Position numbers and translations under genes: made by a program. 32,092 bases of DNA from Synechococcus sp. UW140 (GTDB lineage: Bacteria; Cyanobacteriota; Cyanobacteriia; PCC-6307; Cyanobiaceae), in the NCBI GenBank assembly GCA_945861595.1, contig CAMAVE010000016.1:1-32092 (forward strand). The letters are read 5' to 3'. Below are positions 24,309 through 32,092 of the stretch, in pieces. Under the pieces are notes generated by a model. That model did no database searches. It was not told the origin of the DNA and saw only the letters and a program-made list of their open reading frames with translations. How positions within the stretch are numbered: position 1 is the stretch's first letter; every line of letters starts with the position of its first letter.

Positions 24309-26153
24309 TTAACACCAGCGGGTGAGGCCCGACTGCTGGTGGGGTAGCAGTGCTGGGGCGGAAGCCAGCTCCTGGAGGGGCCGGCGCACCGCCTCAATCG
24401 ACACGCTCGGATGGGTGCTGCGCTGGGCATCGGGGGCGAGCAGGAGGCAGACCGACTGGGTGGCGCTCCAGCCGGCCATGCGGGTCAGGCCCTGCTGAAG
24501 CACCTCAGTGCTGGACCCGGTCACGAGCACCGCCAAGGAGGGGCGGTCGAGCAGGGCTAGCAGGCGGGGATGCTCTTCCCGTTGGATGCCGAGCTGGTGT
24601 TGGGCCGCCCAGGCCGTCAGATCCTGCCAATGGCTGGCCAGGATCGCCTCCCGGGCGGCTTCCTGGCGTTCGGGATCTGGCTCTGGCGAAGGCGGCGTCG
24701 CGTCGGGGCCCTCACCAAGCCCGGCGTCCGCCCCGCCGAAGCAGCCATTGGCGGCGTCCGCAGGGGCTAGGGCGGCAAAAGCTTGGGGCGATCCCTGCCA
24801 GGCCAGCACCGCCGCCGGTCCATTCGATGGCGTCGCCGCGCCGCCCATCAGGTGGCCCAGTTTGTCCTGCTTGGTTTGGAGATAGCTGGCATTGTGTTGG
24901 CCCGGGTCCATCACCAGGGGAACCCGATCTTCCACCTGCAGGCCATAGCCGCCCAGGCCGGCAATTTTGCGCGGATTGTTCGTGATCAGCCGCAGGTGGT
25001 GAACCCCGAGGTCGCTGAGGATCTGGGCGCCAACGCCGTAATTGCGCAGGTCGGCGGCAAACCCGAGCCGCTCATTGGCCTCCACCGTGTCCAACCCGCC
25101 ATCCTGGAGGCTGTAAGCCCGTAATTTATTAATTAGGCCGATGCCACGGCCCTCCTGGCGTAGGTAGACCACCACGCCTTCACCGGCCGCCTCGATCATC
25201 GCCAGGGCGGCCTCCAGCTGGGGCCGGCAATCGCAGCGCAGGGACCCAAAGGCGTCGCCGGTGAGGCATTCCGAATGCACCCTCACCAGCACCGGGCCGG
25301 TGGCCCGTTCGGGCTGGCCCTTCACGATGGCGATGTGCTCGCTGCCATCGAGGTCATTGCGATAGCCAATCGCCCGGAACTGGCCAAAGGCACTGGGCAA
25401 CTGGGCCTCGGCCTGGCGGAGCACGAACCGCTCCGTATCGAGCCGGTAGCTGATCAGGTCGGCGATGTTGATCAGGCGCAGCCCGTGCTGCTGGGCGTAG
25501 TCCACCAATTGGGGCAGGCGTGCCATCGAGCCGTCGCCGTTCTGGATTTCACAGATCACCCCGGCTGGATAAAGGCCCGCTAGCCGGGCCAAGTCCACGG
25601 CGGCCTCGGTGTGGCCAGCCCGCTTCAACACCCCCCCTTGGCGGGCCCGCAGCGGAAAGATGTGCCCTGGCCTGCGCAGGTCGGCGGCCCGGGTGGAGGG
25701 GTGGATGGCCACCTGGATCGTGCGGGCCCGATCGTCGGCGGAAATGCCAGTGCTGACGCCGTTTTCCGGGCCGGCATCCACGCTCACCGTGAAGGCCGTC
25801 TGGTTTTCATCGGTGTTGCGATCCACCATCAGGGGCAACTCGAGGGCATCGAGCCGCTCGCCCTCCATGGCCAGGCAAATCAGCCCCCGGGCCTCGGTGG
25901 CCATGAAATTGATTTGCTCGGGGGTGGCGAACTGGGCCGCACAGATCAGATCCCCTTCGTTTTCTCGGTTTTCGTCATCCACTACCACCACCATCTCGCC
26001 ATTGCGGATCGCGGCTAGGGCATCGGCGATGGCATCAAAACGGATCCGAAGTCCTTCTTGCAGCGTCGCTGTTTGGGCCGGTCGGCCAACGTCCACCGGC
26101 TGATCTGCCGATGCGCTCTGGTTAGGAGTATGCGGTTGGATCTGGGAAGGCAA
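24309..26153 (-). CDS. ribBA: Bifunctional DHBP synthase / GTP cyclohydrolase II
   Basis: A protein of about 614 residues making both early precursors of riboflavin. The N-terminal DHBP synthase (about 38-240) has [11 protein letters not shown] (59-69) and the [13 protein letters not shown] segment (181-193). The C-terminal cyclohydrolase II (about 245-440) has the zinc cysteines in [14 protein letters not shown] (Cys296, 307, 309) and [10 protein letters not shown] (331-340). About 170 further residues follow: a Gly/Ala/Pro linker (about 441-495) and a compact unknown segment (about 496-614). The start is TTG 26153 or GTG 26096; no ATG fits. The 68-bp gap to argC is too short for an FMN riboswitch. 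Confidence 0.93.
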   Translation of the reverse strand: MPSQIQPHTPNQSASADQPVDVGRPAQTATLQEGLRIRFDAIADALAAIRNGEMVVVVDDENRENEGDLICAAQFATPEQINFMATEARGLICLAMEGERLDALELPLMVDRNTDENQTAFTVSVDAGPENGVSTGISADDRARTIQVAIHPSTRAADLRRPGHIFPLRARQGGVLKRAGHTEAAVDLARLAGLYPAGVICEIQNGDGSMARLPQLVDYAQQHGLRLINIADLISYRLDTERFVLRQAEAQLPSAFGQFRAIGYRNDLDGSEHIAIVKGQPERATGPVLVRVHSECLTGDAFGSLRCDCRPQLEAALAMIEAAGEGVVVYLRQEGRGIGLINKLRAYSLQDGGLDTVEANERLGFAADLRNYGVGAQILSDLGVHHLRLITNNPRKIAGLGGYGLQVEDRVPLVMDPGQHNASYLQTKQDKLGHLMGGAATPSNGPAAVLAWQGSPQAFAALAPADAANGCFGGADAGLGEGPDATPPSPEPDPERQEAAREAILASHWQDLTAWAAQHQLGIQREEHPRLLALLDRPSLAVLVTGSSTEVLQQGLTRMAGWSATQSVCLLLAPDAQRSTHPSVSIEAVRRPLQELASAPALLPHQQSGLTRWC

Positions 26154-26221
26154 GGGCGGCCACGGGCCAGGGTCCCTTGGTTATAGATCCCGGTACGATC
26201 TGGCGTTACCGACCTTGCGGC

Positions 26222-27331
26222 ATGGCCTCTCTGTCCCCTGAGCAGCCCCCCCAGGTGGCGGATCGTGTGGATGGCCGTCGCGTAGCCGTGATTGGCGCCA
26301 GTGGCTATGGCGGCCTGCAGACCCTGCGGCTGTTGCAGGACCATCCCAGTCTGCGGGTCACCTACTTAGGAGGCGAACGCAGTTCCGGTAAACGCTGGAG
26401 CGAGCTTGTGCCGTTCCTGCCCCTGCCGGGCGATCCGATCGTGCAGAGCCCGGATCCAGACGCCATTGCGGCCGTGGCCGACCTGGCCCTGCTCAGCCTC
26501 CCGAGTGGCCTGGCCTCCAGCCTGGTCCCAGGCCTGCTCGAGCGCGGCGTCAAGGTGGTGGATCTCTCCGCCGACTACCGCTACCGCTCGCTGAGCCAGT
26601 GGCAGGAGGTGTATAGCCATGAGGCCGAAGCGTTCCCCCGCAGCGACGCCGATCTCTGCCGGGAGGCGGTGTATGGCCTGGTGGAATGGGAGGCGGAACG
26701 GATTGCCGCGGCACGTCTGGTGGCAGCGCCGGGATGTTTCCCCACCGCCAGCCTGCTAGCCCTGCTGCCCTTCCTGCAACAGGGGCTCATCGAGCCCAGC
26801 GGCATCGTGATCGATGCCAAAACAGGCACCAGCGGCGGCGGCCGCGCCGCCAAGGAACACCTGCTCCTGGCCGAGGCCTCCGAGGCAGTTGCCCCCTATG
26901 GCGTGGTGGGCCATCGCCACACCAGTGAGATTGAGCAGCTGGCGGGCCAGGCGGCGGGCCAGCCAATCCAGCTCCAGTTCACGCCCCACCTGATGCCCAT
27001 GGTGCGCGGTCTGCTGGCCACGGTCTACGGCCGCCTGCGCGATCCAGGCCTTACCGCTGAAGATTGCACAACCGTGCTGGAGGCGGCCTATCGCCAGGCC
27101 CCCTGCGTGTCGGTGCTGCCCGTGGGGACCTACCCCTCTACCAAGTGGGTGCGCCAGACGAACCGGGCCCTGATCGGCGTGCAGGTGGACCAACGCACCG
27201 GCCAGCTGGTGCTGATGAGCGCCATCGACAACTTGATCAAGGGCCAGGCGGGTCAGGGGGTGCAATGCCTCAACCTGCTGGCCGGCCTGCCCGCCACCAC
27301 GGGTTTGCCCCTGCTGCCCTTCTATCCCTGA
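26222..27331 (+). CDS. argC: N-acetyl-gamma-glutamyl-phosphate reductase
   Basis: A 369-residue ArgC, which reduces N-acetylglutamyl phosphate to the semialdehyde in arginine synthesis. The NADP loop VIGASGYGG lies at 23-31, the active-site cysteine is Cys172 in AAPGCFPT, and the KTGTSGGGRAA loop and GHRHTSEI histidine region are complete. ATG 26222 is chosen because it leaves a normal N-terminus; the frame is open to 26177 upstream. It is divergent from ribBA with 68 bp between the starts, which must hold both promoters. Confidence 0.95.
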   Translation: MASLSPEQPPQVADRVDGRRVAVIGASGYGGLQTLRLLQDHPSLRVTYLGGERSSGKRWSELVPFLPLPGDPIVQSPDPDAIAAVADLALLSLPSGLASSLVPGLLERGVKVVDLSADYRYRSLSQWQEVYSHEAEAFPRSDADLCREAVYGLVEWEAERIAAARLVAAPGCFPTASLLALLPFLQQGLIEPSGIVIDAKTGTSGGGRAAKEHLLLAEASEAVAPYGVVGHRHTSEIEQLAGQAAGQPIQLQFTPHLMPMVRGLLATVYGRLRDPGLTAEDCTTVLEAAYRQAPCVSVLPVGTYPSTKWVRQTNRALIGVQVDQRTGQLVLMSAIDNLIKGQAGQGVQCLNLLAGLPATTGLPLLPFYP

Positions 27332-27359
27332 GGCTTGGCGGCGGGAGCCGGCCAGGCCC

Positions 27360-28109
27360 CTAGGGCTGGCGTTGGATCAGTCCCAACCGTTCGGCCGCCA
27401 GGCCGACGGCCAGGGGCAGGATCCGATGTTCCTGGGCCTGGATCCGGCGGGCCAGGGTGTCGTGGTTATCGCCCGCAACCACGGGCACGGCCGCCTGGGC
27501 CAGGATTCGGCCCGCATCCACGTCCTCGCTCACCAGATGGGCCGTGCAGCCACTCAGGCTCACCCCCGCGGCCAGGGCCTGGCCCACCGCATCAACGCCA
27601 CGAAAACTGGGCAAGAGCGACGGGTGAATGTTCACCAGCCGCGCCGGGTAGGCCCCGATCAGGCGGCTGGTCACGATGCGCATCCAGCCCGCCATCACGA
27701 CCAGGTCCACGGCAGCGGCCTCGAAGTGCTCCACCAGGGCGCCATCGAGGCTGTCGCGGCTGGCGAAGGTGCGGTGGTTCAGGCAGGTGACGCCAATGCC
27801 CAGCCGTTCGGCCCGTTCGCAGGCGCCACAGCCCGGGTTGTTCACCACCAGGCTGACCACCTGGGCCGGCAGCCACGGCTGGGCGCAGGCTTGCACTAGC
27901 GCTTCGAAATTGCTGCCGTTGCCGGAGGCCATCACCCCCAGGCGCAGGCGGCGGCCAGGGGCTGCCAGCCCTGTTTCAGCCCCTGTCTGGGCCCCGGAGC
28001 CAAGCCCGCCATCGGCCCCGCCGCTGGATGGGGCCAGGAGCCACCCCGTCGGTGGCAACGGCCACTGGACGGCCCGGTCGGCATCGCTAGGGTCGGAAAA
28101 AGCGGGCAT
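27360..28109 (-). CDS. purN: Phosphoribosylglycinamide formyltransferase
   Basis: An enzyme of about 249 residues that formylates GAR with 10-formyl-THF in purine synthesis. The fold starts at RLRLGVMASGNGSNFEAL; the catalytic motif is VNIHPSLLPSFRG (Asn and His in place), and the active-site Asp is in SEDVDAGRILAQ. Some 55 residues before the domain are Gly/Pro/Ala-rich and look unconserved, so translation may begin inside them. ATG 28109 is seven bases from the divergent DUF1257 start; an ATG at 28142 would overlap that gene. It converges on argC with a 28-bp gap. Confidence 0.92.
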   Translation of the reverse strand: MPAFSDPSDADRAVQWPLPPTGWLLAPSSGGADGGLGSGAQTGAETGLAAPGRRLRLGVMASGNGSNFEALVQACAQPWLPAQVVSLVVNNPGCGACERAERLGIGVTCLNHRTFASRDSLDGALVEHFEAAAVDLVVMAGWMRIVTSRLIGAYPARLVNIHPSLLPSFRGVDAVGQALAAGVSLSGCTAHLVSEDVDAGRILAQAAVPVVAGDNHDTLARRIQAQEHRILPLAVGLAAERLGLIQRQP

Positions 28110-28116
28110 CCCGTCC

Positions 28117-28608
28117 ATGTCCCATTTGTCCATCCTGCCCACGCTCCTGCGCGACGTGGACCTGCTGGCTGAAGCCCTGACCGACCTGGGTCAGGAGGTG
28201 CAGCAAGGCGGCGCCGTCGAGGGCTTTGCTGGAGAACGGGTGCCGGTGCTGTTACGCCTGGATGTGGTGGTGGGGCCGCTGCTGGGCAGTCCGAACCAGA
28301 CCCAGGCCCAGTCCAAGCGTTCAGCCCGCAAAACCATTCAGGCCTTGAGGCCCAGCTTCAGCCTCGGCTGGGCGCGCCAGCTCGATGGCTCCCTGGCCCT
28401 GGTGGGGGACTTGGGCCGCATCGCCGCCGCAAGTCCCTTGCAGGAGTTGTTAAGCCAGCTCAGCCACCGCTACGCCCTGCGCCAGACCCTGCAAGCTGCT
28501 GCGAGCAGCGCCTTTGCCGGAGCCGAGCTGACCCTGGAAGAGCCTCTCCAAACCGCTCCAAGCGAGCCCCTGGCCCCTTCCCTGGCCAAGCCCCGCCCCC
28601 GCTCCTGA
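28117..28608 (+). CDS. DUF1257 (Ycf35-like) protein
   Basis: A 163-residue protein starting MSHLSILPTLLRDVDLLAEALTDL, the diagnostic opening of DUF1257/Ycf35, a family of cyanobacteria and algal plastids. A conserved central part (LLRLDVVVGPLLG and FSLGWARQLDGSLALVGDLGRI) and a helical part (LLSQLSHRYALRQTLQ) follow. The C-terminal 35 residues are Pro/Ala/Glu-rich and probably disordered. The function is unknown. The frame is open upstream through purN, but similarity begins at this ATG. It precedes the M61 peptidase gene by only 8 bp. Confidence 0.87.
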   Translation: MSHLSILPTLLRDVDLLAEALTDLGQEVQQGGAVEGFAGERVPVLLRLDVVVGPLLGSPNQTQAQSKRSARKTIQALRPSFSLGWARQLDGSLALVGDLGRIAAASPLQELLSQLSHRYALRQTLQAAASSAFAGAELTLEEPLQTAPSEPLAPSLAKPRPRS

Positions 28609-28616
28609 GCTAACGC

Positions 28617-30341
28617 GTGCCCACCGTTCGCTTGGATCTGGGTGATCCCCAGGGCCACCGACTCGCAGTCACGATCGAAGTGGAGGCCCCCAGGCCCCAC
28701 TTGTGCCTGCGCCTACCCGCCTGGACCCCCGGCTCCTACCTGATCCGCGACTACGTGCGCCATCTCGAAGGTCTTGAGGTGCTCTGCGCGGGCATGCCCT
28801 GCCCGATCCGGCGCCTGGGCCCGGCGAGCTGGCAGGTGGACCTGGCGGGCCGGATCGGAGAACCCCTGGAGATTCACTACCAGCTCATGGCCACGGAGCT
28901 GTCCGTGCGCACGTGCCACCTCGATGGCGACCACGGCTTTTTTGCCCTGGCGGCCGTGGTGCTGGAGGTGGAGGGTGAGCGCTGGTCACCCCACCGGCTT
29001 GAGATCCACCAACCGCCCGATTGGCAGGCCTTCGTGCCCCTGCCCCAGGACGGCGATGGCGCCTGGTTGGCCCGCGATTTCGACCAGCTAATCGATACCC
29101 CCCTGGAGCTAGGGCCCCACCGCTGCGACCGCTTTGCCGTCGCCGGCGTGCCCCACCGCTGGGTCACCTGGGAGGGTGGCGCCGGCCCCAGCGACTGGCT
29201 GCAGCGCCATTGCCCAACCCTCTTGGCCGATGTCCAGGCCACGGCTGAGGCCTGCTGCCGGCTGATGGGATCCCTGGCCCCCGCCACGGCCGATTACCTG
29301 TTCATCCTGCACCTGCTCGATGGGGGCTACGGCGGCCTCGAACACGACGACAGTTGCGTGCTCGTTTACGGCCGCGCCAGCCTGCAAACAGCGGCCGGCT
29401 ATCGCAAGTTCCTGCAGTTGGTGGCCCACGAATACCTGCACCAATGGAATGTGCGGCGCCTGCGGCCGGCCGAACTCACCCCGATCGACTACCACCAGGC
29501 CGTGCCGGTGCCCAGCCTCTGGTTCGCCGAGGGCATCACCAGTTACTTCGACCAGTTCCTGCCCCTCACCGCTGGCCTCAGCACTGAAATGGACCTGCTC
29601 ACGGACCTGGGCCAGGACCTCAGCCGCTACCTGCTCACCCCGGGCCGCCAGGTCCAGAGCCTGCGCGAGAGCAGCCAGGAGGCCTGGGTGAAGCTCTACC
29701 GGGCCGATGCCTACGCCGGTGATAGCCAGGTGAGCTACTACCTCAAGGGGGCCGTGATCGCCCTGGTGCTCGACCTGCACCTGCGCCGCCAGGGCAGTGC
29801 CCTTTCTGTGGTGATCCGCCAGCTTTGGCAGCACTTGGGCCGCTGGGGCCGGGGCTATCAGGAGAGCGACCTCCTGGCCGCTTTCGCCGCAGAAGCGTCC
29901 GATCTGGACAGCTTGTTGCCCCACTGGCTCGAGGACCATGGCGACCCGGACCTGGCTGGGTATCTGGTCGATGTGGGACTCAAGCTGGTGGCCCAGCCGG
30001 CCCAATCCGCCTGGCTCGGGCTCACGGTCAAGGCCGAGCCCTCGGGCCTGCTTCTGCAGCGGGTCCATCGCCACGGGCCCGCCGAGCAGGCTGGCCTGGC
30101 CGTTGGTGATGAGCTACTGGCCGTCGATGGCGAACGCCTGAGCCAGGCCGACACCCTTAAAACAGGCTGGACCCCTGGCCAGAGCAGGGAGCTGCTCTTC
30201 TGCCGCCGGGGGCGGGTAAGGAGCTGTCAGCTCACCGCGACACCACCGGAAGTGGAGGCCTGGCGCCTGGACATCGACCCCGAAGCCGGAGCCCATGCCC
30301 TGGAACGGCGCCGTCAATGGCTCAGCCTGCTGCCTGCCTGA
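28617..30341 (+). CDS. M61-family metallopeptidase with PDZ domain
   Basis: A 574-residue gluzincin of family M61 (glycyl aminopeptidase-like). An N-terminal beta domain (about 1-165) contains LRLPAWTPGSYLIRDYVRHL; the catalytic domain has GGLEH (239-243), the zinc motif HEYLH (His271, Glu272, His275) and the third ligand Glu305 in WFAEGITSYF. A PDZ domain (about 465-545) with GLLLQRVHRHGPAEQAGLAVGDELLAVDG follows. No signal peptide is seen, so it should be cytoplasmic. The GTG start is 8 bp after DUF1257, so they probably share a transcript. Substrates unknown. Confidence 0.92.
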   Translation: MPTVRLDLGDPQGHRLAVTIEVEAPRPHLCLRLPAWTPGSYLIRDYVRHLEGLEVLCAGMPCPIRRLGPASWQVDLAGRIGEPLEIHYQLMATELSVRTCHLDGDHGFFALAAVVLEVEGERWSPHRLEIHQPPDWQAFVPLPQDGDGAWLARDFDQLIDTPLELGPHRCDRFAVAGVPHRWVTWEGGAGPSDWLQRHCPTLLADVQATAEACCRLMGSLAPATADYLFILHLLDGGYGGLEHDDSCVLVYGRASLQTAAGYRKFLQLVAHEYLHQWNVRRLRPAELTPIDYHQAVPVPSLWFAEGITSYFDQFLPLTAGLSTEMDLLTDLGQDLSRYLLTPGRQVQSLRESSQEAWVKLYRADAYAGDSQVSYYLKGAVIALVLDLHLRRQGSALSVVIRQLWQHLGRWGRGYQESDLLAAFAAEASDLDSLLPHWLEDHGDPDLAGYLVDVGLKLVAQPAQSAWLGLTVKAEPSGLLLQRVHRHGPAEQAGLAVGDELLAVDGERLSQADTLKTGWTPGQSRELLFCRRGRVRSCQLTATPPEVEAWRLDIDPEAGAHALERRRQWLSLLPA

Positions 30342-30474
30342 GCCAGGAGCCCTGGGCTCGGGGTGTCCTTTGCCCGGTGCTCAATTCCGAACCATTGCAT
30401 CGCTCCTGGAGGGCAGGACTGGGCCTGGGGGGCTTTCCTCAGTAGTTTCTTGGTGGTTTGATCCCAAGACCCCA

Positions 30475-32082
30475 GTGCCCTCGAAGCCCTTTCCAGCCTC
30501 TTCCGGTGCGGACGCCGAAGGGCTGTGGCAACGCTTTTGTGCACTGCTTTGGCACGATCCAACCCAAGGCATTTGGCTGGATGTGAGCCGGATGGCGATC
30601 GAGCCCGCCGATCTCGAGGCCCTCGCCCCCCGCTTTGACCAGGCCTTTGCGGCCATGGCGGCCCTGGAGGCTGGATCGATCGCCAATGCCGATGAACAGC
30701 GCCAGGTGGGCCATTACTGGCTGCGCCAGCCATCCCTGGCACCCGATCCCCAGGCCGCGATCCACATCGACCAGGAGATTGATCGGATCGAGGCCTTTGG
30801 CCGTCAGGTGCTGGCTGGGAGCCTGGCTTCCCCCTCCGGCAAGCCCTTCACCGACGTGCTTTGGATCGGCATCGGCGGTTCGGGCCTGGGGCCCCTGCTG
30901 ATTCTGCGGGCCCTGCAGACCCCTGGAGAGGGCCTGCCCTTCCACTTCTTTGACAATGTCGACCCCGACGGCATGAGGCGCACCTTGGCGGCCCTGGAGG
31001 GGCGCCTGGACACCACCTTGGTGATTGTGGTGAGCAAATCCGGCGGCACCCCGGAGCCGCGCCTGGGCATGCAGCAGGCGCGGGCTGCCCTGGAGTCCGC
31101 GGGCTGTTCCTGGCCGGCCCAGGCCGTGGCCGTCACCATGGTCGGCAGCCAGCTCGACCAGGTGGCCGAGGCCGGTGGCTGGTTGGCCCGCTTTGACCTG
31201 TTCGATTGGGTGGGTGGCCGCACCAGCATCACCAGCGTGGTGGGCCTGCTCCCCGGTGCCCTGATCGGCGCCGACATCCGCGCTTTCCTGGCGGGGGCGG
31301 CGGCCATGGATTCCTGCACCCGCATCGCCGATGCCAGCGCCAACCCCGCCGCCCTGCTGGCCACGGCCTGGTGGGTGGCTGGCGGCGGCCAGGGCAAGCG
31401 CGACATGGTGGTGCTGCCCTACCGGGACCGGCTGGAGGTGTTCAGCCGCTACCTGCAGCAGCTGGTGATGGAGTCCCTGGGTAAGCGGCTGGATCGCGAT
31501 GGCCAGGTGGTGCATCAGGGCCTAGCCGTTTACGGCAACAAGGGCTCCACCGACCAACACGCCTACGTGCAGCAACTGCGCGATGGCGTCGATAACTTCT
31601 TCGTCAACTTCATTGAGGTGCTCGAAGATCCCTCTTCCATCGGCGCGATCGATGGTGAGGCCCCCGGCGACTTCCTCGATGGTTTCCTTCAGGGAACCCG
31701 GGCGGCCCTCCATGAAGGCGGTCGCCAGAGCCTGACCATCACCCTGCGCCAGCTCGACGCCCGCAGCCTCGGTGCCCTGATCGCACTGTTCGAGCGGGCG
31801 GTGGGGCTCTATGGCGAATTGGTCAATGTCAACGCATACCACCAGCCCGGCGTCGAGGCTGGCAAGAAGGCCGCCGCCGTGATCCTGGATCTCCAGGCCC
31901 AACTGGAATCGCTCCTGGCCGACGGCCAGGGCCGCAGCCTGGCCCAGCTCCAGGCTGCCCTGGCCCTGCCGAGCCCCGAGCCCGCCTTCTGGATCCTGCG
32001 CCACCTCTGCCATAACCAGCGCGGCTATAGCGCCAGCGGCGACTGGGCCCAGCCCACCAGCCTCCACTTCCAGCGGACCTGA
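30475..32082 (+). CDS. pgi: Glucose-6-phosphate isomerase
   Basis: A 535-residue PGI interconverting glucose-6-phosphate and fructose-6-phosphate in glycolysis and the pentose phosphate pathways. Sugar-phosphate and catalytic segments are complete: GIGGSGLGP, VSKSGGTPEPR, and GNKGSTDQHAYVQQLRDG with the catalytic His; the late Lys lies in GVEAGKKAA. I prefer GTG 30475, which fits the family length. The open frame reaches back to an ATG at 30295, but that would overlap the peptidase gene by 47 bp and adds an unconserved segment. The 133-bp gap after the peptidase may hold its own promoter. Confidence 0.92.
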   Translation: MPSKPFPASSGADAEGLWQRFCALLWHDPTQGIWLDVSRMAIEPADLEALAPRFDQAFAAMAALEAGSIANADEQRQVGHYWLRQPSLAPDPQAAIHIDQEIDRIEAFGRQVLAGSLASPSGKPFTDVLWIGIGGSGLGPLLILRALQTPGEGLPFHFFDNVDPDGMRRTLAALEGRLDTTLVIVVSKSGGTPEPRLGMQQARAALESAGCSWPAQAVAVTMVGSQLDQVAEAGGWLARFDLFDWVGGRTSITSVVGLLPGALIGADIRAFLAGAAAMDSCTRIADASANPAALLATAWWVAGGGQGKRDMVVLPYRDRLEVFSRYLQQLVMESLGKRLDRDGQVVHQGLAVYGNKGSTDQHAYVQQLRDGVDNFFVNFIEVLEDPSSIGAIDGEAPGDFLDGFLQGTRAALHEGGRQSLTITLRQLDARSLGALIALFERAVGLYGELVNVNAYHQPGVEAGKKAAAVILDLQAQLESLLADGQGRSLAQLQAALALPSPEPAFWILRHLCHNQRGYSASGDWAQPTSLHFQRT

Positions 32083-32092
32083 ATCCAGGGAC

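Noticed and set aside
26154-26221. FMN riboswitch upstream of ribBA
   Set aside because: The gap to argC is only 68 bases and shows none of the conserved RFN segments.

Overview
The window reads as a piece of the main chromosome of a GC-rich unicellular cyanobacterium, most likely of the picocyanobacterial Synechococcus/Cyanobium group. This rests on its lineage-typical families: a DUF1400 secreted protein, DUF3110, the Ycf35-like DUF1257 protein, a DnaK with a long C-terminal tail followed by dnaJ, a fused OMP decarboxylase/orotate phosphoribosyltransferase (pyrF-pyrE), and RibBA with a C-terminal extension. A few GCGATCGC octamers (HIP1, e.g. 4336-4343, 11120-11127, 20042-20049, 20812-20819) agree with this. 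Placement below that level is inference. I see no phage, transposon, CRISPR array or defence island. Genes are densely packed and mostly housekeeping.

Layout. 1-3960: a terminator from an upstream gene, a class II glutamine amidotransferase, a secreted DUF1400 protein and a membrane fatty-acid desaturase, separated by two long, less GC-rich spacers (1028-1556 and 2217-2823). 4056-8148 (minus): a four-gene ABC importer for amino acids (aapJ-aapQ-aapM-aapP order). 8246-11205: a frameshifted DUF167 gene, then pyrC and the pyrF-pyrE fusion meeting tail to tail on a shared CTAG; together they supply steps 4, 5 and 6 of UMP synthesis counted from carbamoyl phosphate synthesis (dihydroorotase, orotate PRTase and OMP decarboxylase, with dihydroorotate dehydrogenase elsewhere). 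11284-13630: a ParB-like protein, a Coq4-family protein, and a GAP/Sap-family membrane protein. 13631-13871: a non-coding spacer holding a pyrimidine-rich tandem repeat. 13872-17620 (minus): zinc-ribbon membrane protein, conserved small protein, bacterial-type ferredoxin, hisZ, an inositol-monophosphatase-family enzyme and a plant-type [2Fe-2S] ferredoxin. 17681-17795: tRNA-Ser(GGA) and a strong terminator.

17923-22669 (plus): dnaK-dnaJ-DUF3110-murQ, closely spaced or overlapping and probably partly co-transcribed. 22748-28109: mtnP, a cyclophilin, ribBA, argC and purN on alternating strands. 28117-32082 (plus): Ycf35-like DUF1257 protein, an M61 peptidase with a PDZ domain, and glucose-6-phosphate isomerase.

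The most interesting points are: a DUF167 gene that can be rebuilt across one frameshift; a Coq4-type protein with an intact metal motif in an organism group that makes plastoquinone rather than ubiquinone; a non-coding tandem repeat of 14-17 bp units; and two long spacers whose content is unexplained. I did not find a convincing wholly new multi-gene system.
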